A stretch of 64,000 nt of DNA from Stropharia rugosoannulata (GCA_028532985.1 JANCIK010000007.1:806001-870000), one strand, 5' to 3'. Numbered from the stretch's first letter, positions 1-10,585 are shown. Notes: generated by a model from the letters alone, not told the origin. Translations and numbers: made by a program.

Positions 1-143
1 TTGACGCCTACCGCCCGTCGCGGTAACAGTCCATCAGGATTCACGCTGTCAACGTAGGTTATATTCCACCATACTTCGTGTACGTGTGCGAAGGCGGGTA
101 CTGCCACGAGATAAGAGAAGGCGGTGACGACAGCTAACTTCAT
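1..143 (-). CDS. Fet3-type multicopper ferroxidase, 5' end only (cut by window edge)
   Basis: Reading the minus strand from an ATG at 143 gives a hydrophobic signal peptide of about 20 residues ending in AFA. The start of the mature chain follows, with the motif HEVWWNITYV, then NPDGL and PRRAVGV. This N-terminus is characteristic of fungal Fet3-like multicopper oxidases, secreted or plasma-membrane enzymes that oxidise Fe(II) so that the Ftr1 permease can import Fe(III). Only about 47 residues lie in the window; the copper-binding His and Cys motifs would lie beyond the left edge. The frame is open throughout. A laccase-like multicopper oxidase is the alternative, but the WWNITYV-NPDG start fits Fet3 better. 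Whether an FTR1 neighbour exists cannot be seen. Confidence 0.75.
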   Translation of the reverse strand, partial: MKLAVVTAFSYLVAVPAFAHVHEVWWNITYVDSVNPDGLLPRRAVGV

Positions 144-523
144 CCTGCCGGAGGTGGTCCACCAGCTTGCTACGAACAGAAAGTTGCCTGAATCATCAGA
201 TATGAGACGGCAATATAAGCGTTTATGTTTTGTGGTACTAAGAAGTAGCGCACCTGTCTCAAAGTTTGCAACTGTAGAACGAGAGTGGAGGTGAGTGGAA
301 ATGGAGGTGAAGACTCAATTGCCGCACCTTCGCCTGGCGCTAAGCGATCTAATCTGATAAGCCTTCCAGGCATGTGCAAGCCTGCAGCACAATTTAAGGA
401 TGGGCGATAACCCACCATATACGCGGCTTTATCAAAAAAAACTGACTGAGAAGCAAATTAAATCAAGCTAGATATATTGTTAAGATACACAGCCTAGGCT
501 TTCCCCGTAACAAATCTGATTGT
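144..523. other. Intergenic, ferroxidase 5' region and Nudix copy 1 3' region
   Basis: No coding pattern was recognised. This stretch should hold the ferroxidase promoter, which fires leftwards, and the 3' end of the first Nudix gene. Two runs of A and T near 430-480 are compatible with a poly(A) region. Confidence 0.5.
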
Positions 524-1437
524 CTACTTAGCTTCACCATACCACCACCTAAACGGCTCGTAAACGTCTCCTTTCCGAGTAAAATCGGCCCTTCCAATGA
601 ATTTCCGCTTGGAGAGAAGAAGGGGAAACCAGACCCAGTCTGTCTCCCACATTTGCGAGAAAGGAATTTCGGGATATGAGTCCTTATTCGGGGCTGACGT
701 TGGGTCGTCATTACCCTGAGTAGATCTCGTGGAGAACCATTCTGGCCGCATCTCATCGGTCCTAGGTATTTATTAATCTTCAAAGTACTGTGTGTTGGGC
801 CAGAAACGTGAAAGTAATCTCACTCGGTAATTTCACCATCATACTCTTCGGCCCGGTATATCTCAATTTGAAACGCAAAGTCAGCGTTTTCGGCGTGAAA
901 GAAGAAGCTGCCTGCGTGTTCGAGTTTTGCTTTTACACCAGATTCTTCCTATTCAAACATTATACGGAAATTTATTGCAGTCATGAGCCTAGTTTAACAA
1001 GCTGCTAACGCACCTCTAATTCTCGAGCTGCGGCTTGCAGAGAAGTCTCCCCAGGCTCTACCTTGCCACCTGAGATTCTGCATTAGATGGACCAGATTAT
1101 GTCATTATGAGGCTCATCAATACGTGCCAAATCCATTATACCTTGTTTTCAAATGATTTCAGTTTCAAAGTGCCATCATAAGGGGTGACAACTCCTTACT
1201 TTCCCTTGCCAAATCCTCGTTTTTTGTAACCAAGAAGCACCTAGATTATATTGGGGTTAAATTGGGCAAATGTGTTATAAAGTAAAGACTCACTCTGTCA
1301 TTTTGTACGATAAATGCGTTCGTGTAGTGTTTGACCTGTTCGAACGGAAGCCATGAATTTTCAGCGCCACCACTGGCAAAGTGAGTGAATTTCGCATCCC
1401 CTTGCGAAGTAACTCCAGGAGGTAGAGTATCTGACAT
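524..1437 (-). CDS. Nudix hydrolase, MTH1-like 8-oxo-dGTPase family, copy 1
   Basis: Six exons (1437-1294, 1240-1200, 1141-1128, 1069-1014, 948-824, 761-524) sum to 618 bases, 205 residues plus stop. The assembled protein has LGYKKRGFG, then the full Nudix box GGKVEPGETSLQ...RELEEESGV (GX5EX7REUXEEXGU intact), and a C-terminal block EIPFSQMWETDWVWFPLLL matching the MTH1/NUDT1 substrate-binding region. The family hydrolyses oxidised purine dNTPs (8-oxo-dGTP, 2-hydroxy-dATP) to monophosphates and so sanitises the nucleotide pool. The start was chosen at the MSDTLPPGV methionine, shared with the paralogue at 3108-4000. Exon 3 is only 14 nt, and the next intron uses a GC donor inside the Nudix box. 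A palindrome with two MluI boxes lies 27 nt upstream. Substrate specificity is inferred from family only. Confidence 0.85.
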
Positions 1438-1463
1438 GAGTGATGACGGAGATATAGGAAACT

Positions 1464-1485
1464 GACACGCGTCGCGACGCGTGTC
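1464..1485. promoter_or_regulatory. Palindrome with two MluI cell-cycle boxes (MCB) upstream of Nudix copy 1
   Basis: The 22 bases are a perfect palindrome: GACACGCGTCG followed by its reverse complement. It holds two ACGCGT cores, the recognition site of fungal MBF (Mbp1/Res type) factors, which drive G1/S expression of DNA-synthesis and nucleotide-metabolism genes. It lies 27 bases upstream of the Nudix ATG at 1437, so it may fall in the 5' UTR or core promoter. The binding factor is inferred. Confidence 0.5.
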
Positions 1486-1748
1486 ACTTAGCCCGCCCGT
1501 GAGAATAGAACGGACGTTGCCGTCCGTCATTCTGGACTTGGCGTAATAAGAACAATAACCGACATGCGCAACTTTCCCACAATCTTCTTTAAGTAACACA
1601 CAAATTCCTTTCAAGGTATAAACCGATTCAATTTTGTTTCTTCTTTCTGCCTCCTTTTATAGTCTCTACATACTTTTACCTAATCACGTGTTTTCCCTGT
1701 CTCGCATACGCCCCTTCGTTGATCAAGTACCCTATGTCCTCTTATTTC

Positions 1749-1822
1749 CCTTCCTAATGTAACTCTGCTTCGTCGCTAAACTTTTTATGTTCAATACGGA
1801 CTCTAACCAATCTTTATCAATG
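1749..1822 (+). repeat. Direct repeat unit A (pair with 2218-2300)
   Basis: About 75 bases, beginning around CTAATGTAACTCTGC and ending near AATCTTTATC, recur in direct orientation at 2222-2298 with scattered substitutions and small indels. The two flank the small predicted gene at 1852. This could be a local duplication of a promoter or the ends of a small element. Confidence 0.5.
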
Positions 1823-1851
1823 GAATTGCTGTTCTTGCTCACCCAAGAGCA

Positions 1852-2231
1852 TTGAATCCTGAACACGGAGGCCGCAATATGCTATTTGACATCAATCTCA
1901 ATGTTGAAGACAATTGGAAACGGCCGACAATTGCTTTGGGTCGCTACTTTCTCAATGACGATTTGATCAAAGTTTCCTGGGAGGAGAAATTCTACAAAGC
2001 TTGGATTTATGGAACAGTACGTCGCAGTGACTTTGATATAAATTCTGATTGACTGATAGCACTGTTTAGGTTACTGGTTTGGACAACAGTTTCAATGATT
2101 CATTGTTTGCTGCAGACATGAAAAAAGAGGACTATGCCTTTGCCTGTGATATATCTCAGGTGCATAACAAAGAATCATTCTTGAATTTGAATCATATGAT
2201 ATCGATGAAATCCTCTTCTTTCCGTTTCTAA
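1852..2231 (+). CDS. Hypothetical small protein, two exons
   Basis: An ATG at 1852 opens a frame that leads to a donor GTACGT after the codon ACA near 2014, a plausible branch region and an acceptor TTTAG near 2068. The second exon reads on to a TAA at about 2229, giving roughly 107 residues. The product is acidic and rich in Asn, Asp, Phe and Trp (for example NVEDNWKRP and DMKKEDYAF). I do not recognise the family. The flanking direct repeats and the AT-rich setting leave open that it is a fragment captured by or belonging to a mobile element. Confidence 0.3.
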
Positions 2232-2298
2232 TGTAACTCTGCATCGTCGCCAAACTTTATGCATTTATGTTCAATACTGACTCCAATGAATCTTTATC
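2222..2298 (+). repeat. Direct repeat unit B (pair with 1749-1822)
   Basis: Second copy of the 75-base repeat, slightly longer because of a short insertion after CAAACTTTATG. It follows directly on the stop codon of the small predicted gene. Confidence 0.5.
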
Positions 2299-3107
2299 GA
2301 GACGTGTGATGACCCATAAAAGCCTTTTTCGGGCCATTCCTGTATGCAAGAAATGACAATCAGGATTCCACATGTAAGCTCAAATGAGATTTGTTGTCTG
2401 CAGACATTTGAATAATGTATGTATCAAAGTTTTTGTACAGAGGTCTAAGAAACGATTCTCAAAGTTTTATGACTTAGACAACGATATCAACAAGTCCGCG
2501 TCGGATTCTATTTTGAATGAACCGAATCAAGACTTAAAGCAAACAAAATCTGAACACAAGCGAAAGCAGTCCGAACAGGATGGCAGTACTGTGTTGGTAC
2601 TGACCTTGAAAAAGACACTGATAAAGTTAAAAAGGCGAAAGAGAATTAGTAAGTTAAATCTTATTGATACTTTACGAAAGCTATTCCTTCAACTCGGTTT
2701 TGACCCGGTTCCGTTTTGCTTTGGTTGACGAGTTATATTGTATTGATTAAAGGCTATATTTTATTGTATTCTTTCATCACATAAAGTAACATATTTTGCA
2801 TCTATACAAATTCAGCATCTGACCTACACAAGGGGCGAGTTTCGCAGTGAGAAATTGTCACGTACTCTTACGCAGGAGGTAAGCTGGCCACTGAATACTA
2901 TATTTTTAATTTAGTATTGCAGCGGCGCCGCGCTCAGCGCGGCGACGGCGCTAGTGCACGATAACGCATCTATGCGGCATTATCAGCAAATTATCAGAGG
3001 AAGCTAATCGAGAAGTTAATTCGCAGAACAAGCTACATAAGTATCAAGCCAGATATAGTCAAGATACACATCTCAGGTTTTATCTGTAGAGTTATAAATG
3101 CAATTGC
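2299..3107. other. AT-rich intergenic stretch with a lysine-rich open frame and a GC-rich palindrome
   Basis: An open frame at 2384-2728 (+) would encode 114 residues rich in Lys, Ser, Leu and Asn with no recognisable motif. It may be chance in AT-rich DNA or a degraded gene. A GC-rich palindrome at 2926-2944 stands out sharply and is listed separately. The last 50 bases are the 3' side of Nudix copy 2. Confidence 0.4.
2926..2954 (+). repeat. GC-rich hairpin followed by CTAG-T (possible Helitron 3' end)
   Basis: CGCCGCGCT, one C, then AGCGCGGCG form a 9-base-pair perfect stem with a one-base centre. Six bases later comes CTAG followed by T. A short GC hairpin shortly before CTRR, with T next, is the described 3' terminus of Helitrons. 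The usual spacing is a little longer (about 10-12), and no 5' TC end or helicase was identified, so this is only a candidate. Confidence 0.25.
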
Positions 3108-4000
3108 CTACTTATCTTCGGCAAGTGCTCCATACCACCATTTAAACGGCTTGTACGCATCCGAGTCTCCTTTGCGAACAAAGTCAGCTCTCCCAGCAAA
3201 CTTTTGCTTAGACAAAAGAAGGGAAAACCAGACCCAATCTGTTTCCCACATTTGCGAGAAGGGAATTTCGGGATATGAGTCCTTGCTCGGGGTTTCATTA
3301 GCGTCCTGAACAGATCTCGTGGAAAACCATTCTGGCCGCATTTCGTCGGACCTAGTCATTTTGTATTCATCAGTACTGTATATAAAGCCAGAAGGGTGAG
3401 AGCCTCACTCAACGGGCTCGCCTTCATAATCTTCTGCCCGGTATACCTCAACTTGAAGCGCACAGTCCGCGCCTTCGACACGAAAAAAGAAGCTGCCTGC
3501 GTGCTCAAGTTTTGCTTTGACTCCAGATTCTTCCTATTAATTTGCATAATATTTAGCGGCCGTGAATCAGTTTAACAATCGGTTATAGCACCTCTAATTC
3601 TCTAACTGCGGCTTGCAGAGAAGTCTCCCCGGGCTCGACCTTGCCGCCTGAGATTCTACATTAGATGGACCAGATCATGAGGTTCATGAATACGTGCCAA
3701 ATCCATTATATCTTAATTTACAGTGAATTTAGAGTCGCGGTATGATAATATGTTTATGCTTACTTTCCCCTGCCAAAACCTCGCTTTTTGTACCCAAGAA
3801 GGATCTAAATTAGATAAAGATGAAGCAATGCAATCTCATTACAGCAAACAACTGACCTTGTCATTTTGTATGACATATGCATTGGTATAATGCTTGACCT
3901 TTTCGAATGGGAGCCAAGGATTTTCATTGCCACCACTGGCGAAGTGCCTGAACTTTTTACCCGCGATCAAAGCAACTCCTGGAGGCAGGGTATCGGACAT
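3108..4000 (-). CDS. Nudix hydrolase, MTH1-like 8-oxo-dGTPase family, copy 2
   Basis: Paralogue of 524-1437 with the same exon pattern, including the 14-nt exon and the GC-AG intron (3648-3697). Assembled motifs are LGYKKRGFGRGK, the intact Nudix box GGKVEPGETSLQ...RELEEESGV, AGSFFFRVEGADC and the C-terminal IPFSQMWETDWVWFSLLL. The start is the MSDTLPPGV methionine at 4000. The two copies differ in the N-terminal loop (ALIAGKKFRHF here, TSQGDAKFTHF in copy 1) and around the final exon, so they are not very recent duplicates. Both frames are open, which suggests both are functional. Expected role: hydrolysis of oxidised purine nucleotides in cytosol or mitochondria. The gene diverges from the kinase gene at 4290. 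Confidence 0.87.
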
Positions 4001-4028
4001 GATGAGGGTATATAACTTTGCGGAAATC

Positions 4029-4050
4029 GACACGCGACGCGACGCGTGTC
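4029..4050. promoter_or_regulatory. Near-palindromic MluI-box site upstream of Nudix copy 2
   Basis: A 22-base motif starting GACACGCGACG and ending GACGCGTGTC matches the perfect palindrome upstream of copy 1 except for one base. It keeps one ACGCGT core plus an ACGCGA variant. It lies 28 bases upstream of the ATG at 4000 and 240 bases from the divergent kinase start, so it could serve both promoters. MBF binding is inferred. Confidence 0.45.
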
Positions 4051-4289
4051 ATTTAGCCAGTTCGACCGTGAAAACGGGAGTTGCCGACCATCGTCGGCTG
4101 TTTTCGTTGGGCTCTGGCAGATGCAGTCCAGTGCATCTGCGACGTATGCAATTTTCTCAGAATTTGAGGTGCTGCTAGACATGTTCGCCTTTGGTTCGCC
4201 TATATGTTTTTGGTTTAAGCAACGCGGTCTATGGTCTGAATTCTGAAAAGGGACAAGTGTAGCCCGGGCCGTGCCACAAAGCTTGAATT

Positions 4290-7200
4290 ATGTCAGCAAA
4301 GTGTTCCTCGAATAAACGGTCACCGACGACCACCACGCAGACAACAACCGCGGCGGCGATGTCGACGCCCCGCAAAAGACAGGCCTCCAGGTCCCCAGAC
4401 AATGGGAGGGTGTTGAAACGTCCACTCAATTCGTCGCCGGAAGAAGGCGAGGTGGACGACTCAGCTCCTGCTGCACCGATGCTGAGCATCTCACTGCCTC
4501 AAAAACCGGCCGGGAAGAAGATTCCCTTCCCGTTCAAGAAGAAAGGAGACACAGCGAGGAACGACCCCGAAGGGACGCCTACAGAAGATAAGCCCCAAAA
4601 TGTGTTTGCAAAGCTTGAGGAGGACATTAGCAAAAAGGTTGCGAAGGAGGAACCAAAGAAGGCCCGCCCCCGACCTCCTCCTCCAAAGCTGGATCACTAC
4701 GAGCCCGCCCCGCGATCGCTGCTGTCTAGACTAGAATCTAGAGAAGACCATTTACACAGATACAACGGTCATGGTGGCCGTCGACGGTCGCGCTCACGCT
4801 CGCCTTCTCCCTCAACTTCATACCACCGGGGCTCAGATAGACACCGTCTTCCCCCTCCTCGCTCTCCTGGTCCTAGCTTTAGCCCATTAAGCAATGAAAA
4901 GCCCCGCGAACGGGACTTCGACAGAGACAGAGACAGAGATCGGGACAGGGACGCAGACTGGGACAGGGACAGGGATCGAGGCCGAGACCGAGACCGCTAC
5001 GATGACAGTCGACGCTACCGGCCGCGTTCTCCGGAAGACCGACACTATCGAGGAGACCACTGGAGGCGGCCTGAAGGGCGGGAATGGACACACCGAGATG
5101 CACCATACATGCCGGACAGGCGCAGCGCAAACCGCCGCGACGACCGTGCGTACGACCACGACCGCAGAGATGATCGCAGGCCTTCCCCGCCCCGTACAAG
5201 CAATTTTTCACCCCGCCGAGCCTCACTTCCACCTTCCCAGCCCTTACCACCACCATCACCATCCCCTGCATCCCCGTCGACTGAGCCACCTTGCCCGCCT
5301 TCCCTGCCCCCGCCGCCAATACCTTCTGCCGCTGATGTAGGTCCTCGCCCACCTTCATCTACGCCTCCTCCAGCTCCACCGCCAGATGCTCGTCTCAGAG
5401 ACACCCATTTGCCTGGTGCGCAAGTAGAAGAGAAGAAGATTCTCAATAGGCCTGACGCTCCTGCAAATATCCATTCACCGACGCCCCTCAACCTACCAGC
5501 CCCCCCTTCAACCCTTAGTAAAGCCCCACCACCTCCTCCACGACCTATCCTCGACCGGACAAAGTCAGATAGACCCTACATGCCTCCAGTATCCCAGCGG
5601 CAACCTGCGCCGCCACTACCACCGCAACCGCAACCACCGCAGCAACAGGCTCGCCCTGAAGCAGGTGAGGTGAAAGACCACCGCAAGGAAATAGAACAGG
5701 CAAAGGTTCGGATGATACAGAAGAAACAAATTGTTCGCAGGTCGCAGAAAGCAGAGGCGCTTGCATACGGTCATGGCTTTGTTGGTTGTGGCCTCCAGTC
5801 AGATTATGAAGCGACTACCAAGTTGGGTGAAGGTACTTTTGGGTACGTGACAAGACACTTCCTTAATTAATACCCATTTATGCTTACTGAACGCAACAGA
5901 GAGGTGCACAAGGCCATTCAGAAATCTACCGGGCAAATTGTTGCCCTGAAGCGTATTCTGATGCACAATGAGAAGGAGGGTATGCCTGTTACTGCCTTGC
6001 GTGAAATCAAGATATTGAAGGCATTGAAACACCCATCCATTGTTAACATCTTGGACATGTTTGTAGTGAGAAGTAAGTTCTTATTTTATCTTCCACCATC
6101 TATACTTAACTGCATGTGTATTGCTCAGGCAACGAAAAGGATCCGTTGTCTGTGTACATGGTGTTCCCGTACATGGACCACGACCTGGCCGGTTTGCTGG
6201 AGAATGAGCGCGTAAAGCTTCAACCAAGTCACATCAAACTTTATATGAAGCAATTGCTTGAAGGAACAGAGTACATGCATCGAGTAAATCACAGGTTCTC
6301 TTCTGTGATTTCGTGGCTAAACCTCGCTCCCATTTATAGAATCATATTCTGCACCGTGACATGAAGGCGGCGAATCTGCTCATCTCAAACAACGGCACTT
6401 TGCGTATCGCCGATTTCGGTCTCGCACGCACATTCGACCCCGCGGTTGCCAATGTGCCTCCGAAAGCGAAAGAGCGCACGGGGAAAGAGAGGAAGTACAC
6501 TAACTGTGTAGTGACACGCTGGTATCGGCCGCCTGAGCTCCTGCTCGGTGAGCGGCATTATGGCGGGGAGGTGGATATGTGGGGCATTGGGTGCGTTTTC
6601 ACACCGTCCCGCGAAATGGGATTTCTCAAACATGTCTCCAGCTGTGTTTTGGGCGAAATGTTCACGCGCAAGCCCATTCTCCCTGGGACGTCGGATTTCG
6701 ACCAGTTGGAAAAGATATTTTTCTTGTGTGGTTCGCCTAATCAGCACAACTGGCCCTTTTTCGACGAGCTCCCTGGATGCGACGGTGTCATTCGGTTCAA
6801 TAACCATGCGCGAAGGCTTAAGATGACTTATGAAAGGTTTGATACCTTCTTTTTTATAATCAAGACGTCCCTCATTTCATAACAGTGTTGGACCTGAGAC
6901 TGTCGACTTGCTTGACAAACTCTTGATCCTTAATCCAAAGCAACGTATCACAGCTGCACAAGCTTTGGAGCACGACTACTTCTGGACGGACCCGTTACCT
7001 GCAGATCCCAAATCGTCAGTAAAATTTATCTTCCTTCCTTTCATATATCTCATATCTGCTTTGCAGCATGCCGTCATATGAAGCCTCACATGAGTACGAC
7101 AAACGCGGACATCGTAACCACCAGCCTATGCCTGCTATGCCAGGCATGCCGCCGCCCCACGGCGCGAACCAGCAACGGCCCCCGGGCAATATGCAAGGTC

Positions 7201-7868
7201 CATACAGACCACCGCGGGGTTACAACAACATGGATATGCACAAGCGCGGCGGTATGGGTGCTGCCCAGCCCCCTTACATGCAGACACAAGGCGGGCCCGT
7301 CCCGCATATGCCGCCTAACCCCAACTCTTTCCCTCCGCACCCCCCGCCAGGCGCATACCGCGGCGGCCCCCCACCGCCTGGTGCGTACGGCCCACCTAAC
7401 ATGTTCGGCCCGCCTCCCGGTAGCATGCCCAATCCCCTACTAATGCCCCCCGGCGCACCGCTAATGAACCGCCCACCATACGGCCATGGTCCTGGGCCTG
7501 GCGGGCCTGGCATGGGGCAGCGCGGCGGGCCCCCGCGTCATTACGGCAACAATGACCGGCGCGAAAGGGACGGCGGGGGTAATCAGCCTCACCCGTATGC
7601 GCGCCCTGACCGTCGGAACGATCGCGACCGCGACCATGGCCCACGCGGGGGCAACGGTGGACCGCCGCCGCCGCCGCCTCCTTCGCGCTCTCTGCCGCTT
7701 AACCCGAACCTGCCACCGCGACCTATTGCCCCGCTTGGCACGATACCACCTGAGACAGACCGATATCGCGGCGGTGGCGGTGGAGGAGGAGCTGGAGGGC
7801 ATCGGGGTGACCAGGCTTCGGACGATGCTAGCGATGGCCCTTCAGGTGGAACGCTCAACTATGGTTAG
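4290..7868 (+). CDS. BUR1: CDK9/BUR1-type cyclin-dependent kinase with RS-rich head and Pro/Gly-rich tail
   Basis: About 1,000 residues. Residues 1-500 are low complexity: RS and RD dipeptide runs (4900-5200) resembling splicing-factor RS domains, then polyproline. The kinase domain starts with KLGEGTFG (P-loop), split by an intron, then IVALKRI (catalytic Lys), PVTALRE (the C-helix signature, compare PITALRE of human CDK9), [16 protein letters not shown], and [16 protein letters not shown] as in S. pombe Cdk9. Introns interrupt near 5847, 6072, 6287, 6591, 6835 and 7016. The last exon (7068 on) is a 266-residue Pro/Gly/Arg-rich tail. The family pairs with a cyclin T/Bur2 type cyclin and phosphorylates Spt5 and the RNA polymerase II CTD to promote elongation in the nucleus. 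The start at 4290 is the first methionine of the open frame. CTK1/CDK12 is less likely because its C-helix reads PITAIRE/PITSIRE. Confidence 0.9.
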
Positions 7869-8499
7869 CACCGGGGGCAGTCAGTGAATTTGTTATTTGC
7901 CTTCCGAGTCCTCGAGGACCCCGTTTGGTCAAGTCGTAGAAGTTGCTGTTATCTTGCTTTTTTTGTTCTCGCTCACAACCTAGGTGTCACATCCTGTTAC
8001 ATACATATCCGTATTTTTTTCTTGTGTCATTAGCCATATGTAAATTCTCCGCATCCAGTCATTAATCGTTGTCGTGTGCTCCCTTCTACATACGTACCGT
8101 CTTCACATAAATACACATTCAATCAATGTCGCTATGTCAGATGTTTGTTGCATTTCGACATCGTGATTGTGGTGTAGAACCAAGAACGACAAATTGGATT
8201 TCTGCGTGTGGTGAGATGGCTAAATGAATGAATGAATAAATGAACGAGAGAACGTAAGAAGATCTGTCAACACTAGGTTGTATTGTCTACTACGCCGGTG
8301 ATAATGATTAATTACAACAGTTATGGTTGTACAAAGACGGATATGACGGCTAGATGAAAAGAGAGGGAGAAAAAATAATAACATATCTTAAACAAAGATA
8401 GCGTGCGAGTAAGATAGAAGGGGTAAACCGATTGATATACATTGAAAGCGTGATAATATATATAAGCTTAACGCAGAGCAGGAGGCGGGGAAGAGGCGG
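7869..8499. other. Convergent 3' regions of the kinase and G-alpha genes
   Basis: No gene is seen. The stretch holds the kinase 3' UTR, an AATGAATGAATGAATAAATGAA short tandem run near 8224-8245, and AT-rich sequence up to the G-alpha stop. Confidence 0.5.
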
Positions 8500-10585
8500 T
8501 CATAAGATGTTGTTTGAGGCTAGCGCCTTGATGAGGATAACTTCTTGAACTACAGGACGAAAACGAGAAGACACGTTAGCACGGACAGATGTCATGTGGA
8601 CGAAGAGTGCGGCAGGGCCTCCCGCGAGGCCGCGAGGTGGCCCAGCGTGGCGATCATTACTTACTTCGTGAGATGACGATGGAAGTGGCCTTGGTGTCCT
8701 GTCAGAGAAGGCGGTTGTCAGGACGGCTATTCTGAACCAACATGGAAGGGCACAGAAACGAACCACTGCACAGGTAAGATGGGGATGCAGGCGGCGCCGC
8801 TTGGGTGAGTACTGCTGATGGAGCGAGACGAACACATCGAGCAGATCTTTTGCAAGGGAAAAAGAAAAAAAGAAAAGAACATGGGGTGAGTAACTTTATG
8901 AAATGCAATATTAATAGGGACTTTACATTTCGCGACGGCCTTCGTCTCGTTGGGTTTATTTGTGTACGACGTTACGTACGACGAGAACTGGACGCCCGCT
9001 TTCAGTTTGCGTTCCAGGATGTCGAGCTTGTTGAGGAAGAGAATAAACTCGACGCCCGCTAGAATTTTGTTGCTGCATATCATTTGCCACAACCGCAGTG
9101 AGTCCGACTGGAGGTTTACTCGTCAGTTACGGGTTGCAAGGTTTGTCAGAGTACGACGTTACCAGACGGTTAACGTTCTCATCCTCGGCTAGGACCTGAT
9201 TGAAGCCCGACATGGGAGCTAGAAAAATAATTGCGTGGACTGAAAACCAATGATTCATGTTAAGAAATTTTAATCCACGGAAGAGTAATGCATACCGTCG
9301 TCAAAATATTGTGCCCAGGCAGCTGTAGGACGAAAATTTAGTGAATATGTTTTGACTGAAGTAATTTGTTTATTCACCTCGCTGGTTGGTGCTCCCCCCT
9401 ACGTCGTATATCGTCCATACGTTCGACTTCTCAGAGCCTGTCTCGGCAACGATGGTATGTTCCTCCGGTCCCAGCGTAGTTACGCGGGCTTTGAGTATAT
9501 CATCTAACTCCGGTGTGAACTGAGAATCGTTTCATGTAAAAAAATTTCTTACCAGGCTGTGGCCGATAATCCTCTTTCGTTATGCGAGAAGCTTGATCCA
9601 AGAAACTACCGGCGGCGAACGGTAAACATAGGAAAATGCACAGCTATATTCGGAGGAAAGACTCACAAGCCTGGTTGCTCCTGCAGGCCAATCTCACCGG
9701 CCTTCAGCGTCTTTTGGACAAATGAGTCTTTCCACAAAGCCGCGATGTCGTCTCCCAGAGCGGCCAATATGCGCCGACTCTGCCCATCTTCGCTTGCTTG
9801 CATTGGGTCACTGCGAAGCGAGGACGAACCGGAAGACTCTTCTGACTTTCGTCCGGGTAAAAAGCCTTGCCTCCATCCTGTACCAGAGCGAATGGTTACG
9901 TCGGTAGCCTTTGCTGGGTTATATGCCTGCTTGGCTTCGTCGGGGTCGATGTAGTGTTGGCCGGCAGTGCGCCCAGAGAGAATATTGATGAGAGTCTCCT
10001 CCACCTGTCGCAGGGGACCTAAGCGGATACAAAGCCGACGCAGGTCCGAACTAAGAGGACCAACTGACGATCTTCTACGTGGATATATGCCTGCATCACG
10101 AATATCCTGCTTCTGCGAGAGTAGAAGGTTGACAATGAAGTTTACGGATCGAACGAGATTGAGATGGATCACTGGGCGCCAAACCTCGGCCTGAAAAAAA
10201 ATTATCAACAGGCCTGCAGAACATATTAGTATGGAGGGCCTGCTCACCTCTCTTTCGAATGATTTGGGCGCGAAATGGAGCTGGAAGTTCTTTAAAGTGG
10301 TTGATTTTCCTGACTCCGCTTGGCCTAGTCATACGTTTAGGCAGTAAATAATGCGGCCGTATATCGATTCAAGTAAGAGTAAAACGCACCCAGAAGTAGA
10401 ACCTTGGGTCCTTTTTTCTCTTTCCTTCGCTGCCGCTCGGCGTCGATTTGACGGTCAATCATATCGCTCACGCGTTTCGCGTCAGCCTCTGCTGCAAGAC
10501 GTTCTGCGCGCTCGTCATCGGTCTCGTCCGGACGTGCCAGAGATGGGGGCCAGAGTGTTTGCGACCTTTTCTTCCTGAGAGACAT
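8500..10585 (-). CDS. Non-canonical heterotrimeric G-protein alpha subunit
   Basis: Eleven exons give about 475 residues, against roughly 355 for a canonical fungal G-alpha. Seen in order: a charged N-terminus without the MGxxxS myristoylation motif; P-loop GQAESGKST (residues about 66-74); a helical domain enlarged by an SSGSSS-type insertion; switch I ARVTTLG with the catalytic Arg; switch II DVGGS at about 318-321, with Ser where GTPases have the catalytic Gln; NKLD (about 386-389); and TCAVDTK near the C-terminus, ending in NNIL. Intron phases fit at every junction. G-alphas couple membrane receptors to effectors; this divergent class is known to be expanded in Agaricomycetes. Loss of the Gln suggests slow GTP hydrolysis or another mechanism. 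Receptor and effector cannot be inferred. Confidence 0.88.

Noticed and set aside
4879..5491. Several 90-159-codon minus-strand frames
   Set aside because: Mirror images of the RS/RD and polyproline head of the kinase.
7274..7858. Gly/Pro-rich minus-strand frames
   Set aside because: Shadows of the kinase tail, which has a phased upstream exon junction and a proper stop.
8810..9192. Plus-strand frames with basic residues
   Set aside because: Opposite strand of G-alpha exons and introns.
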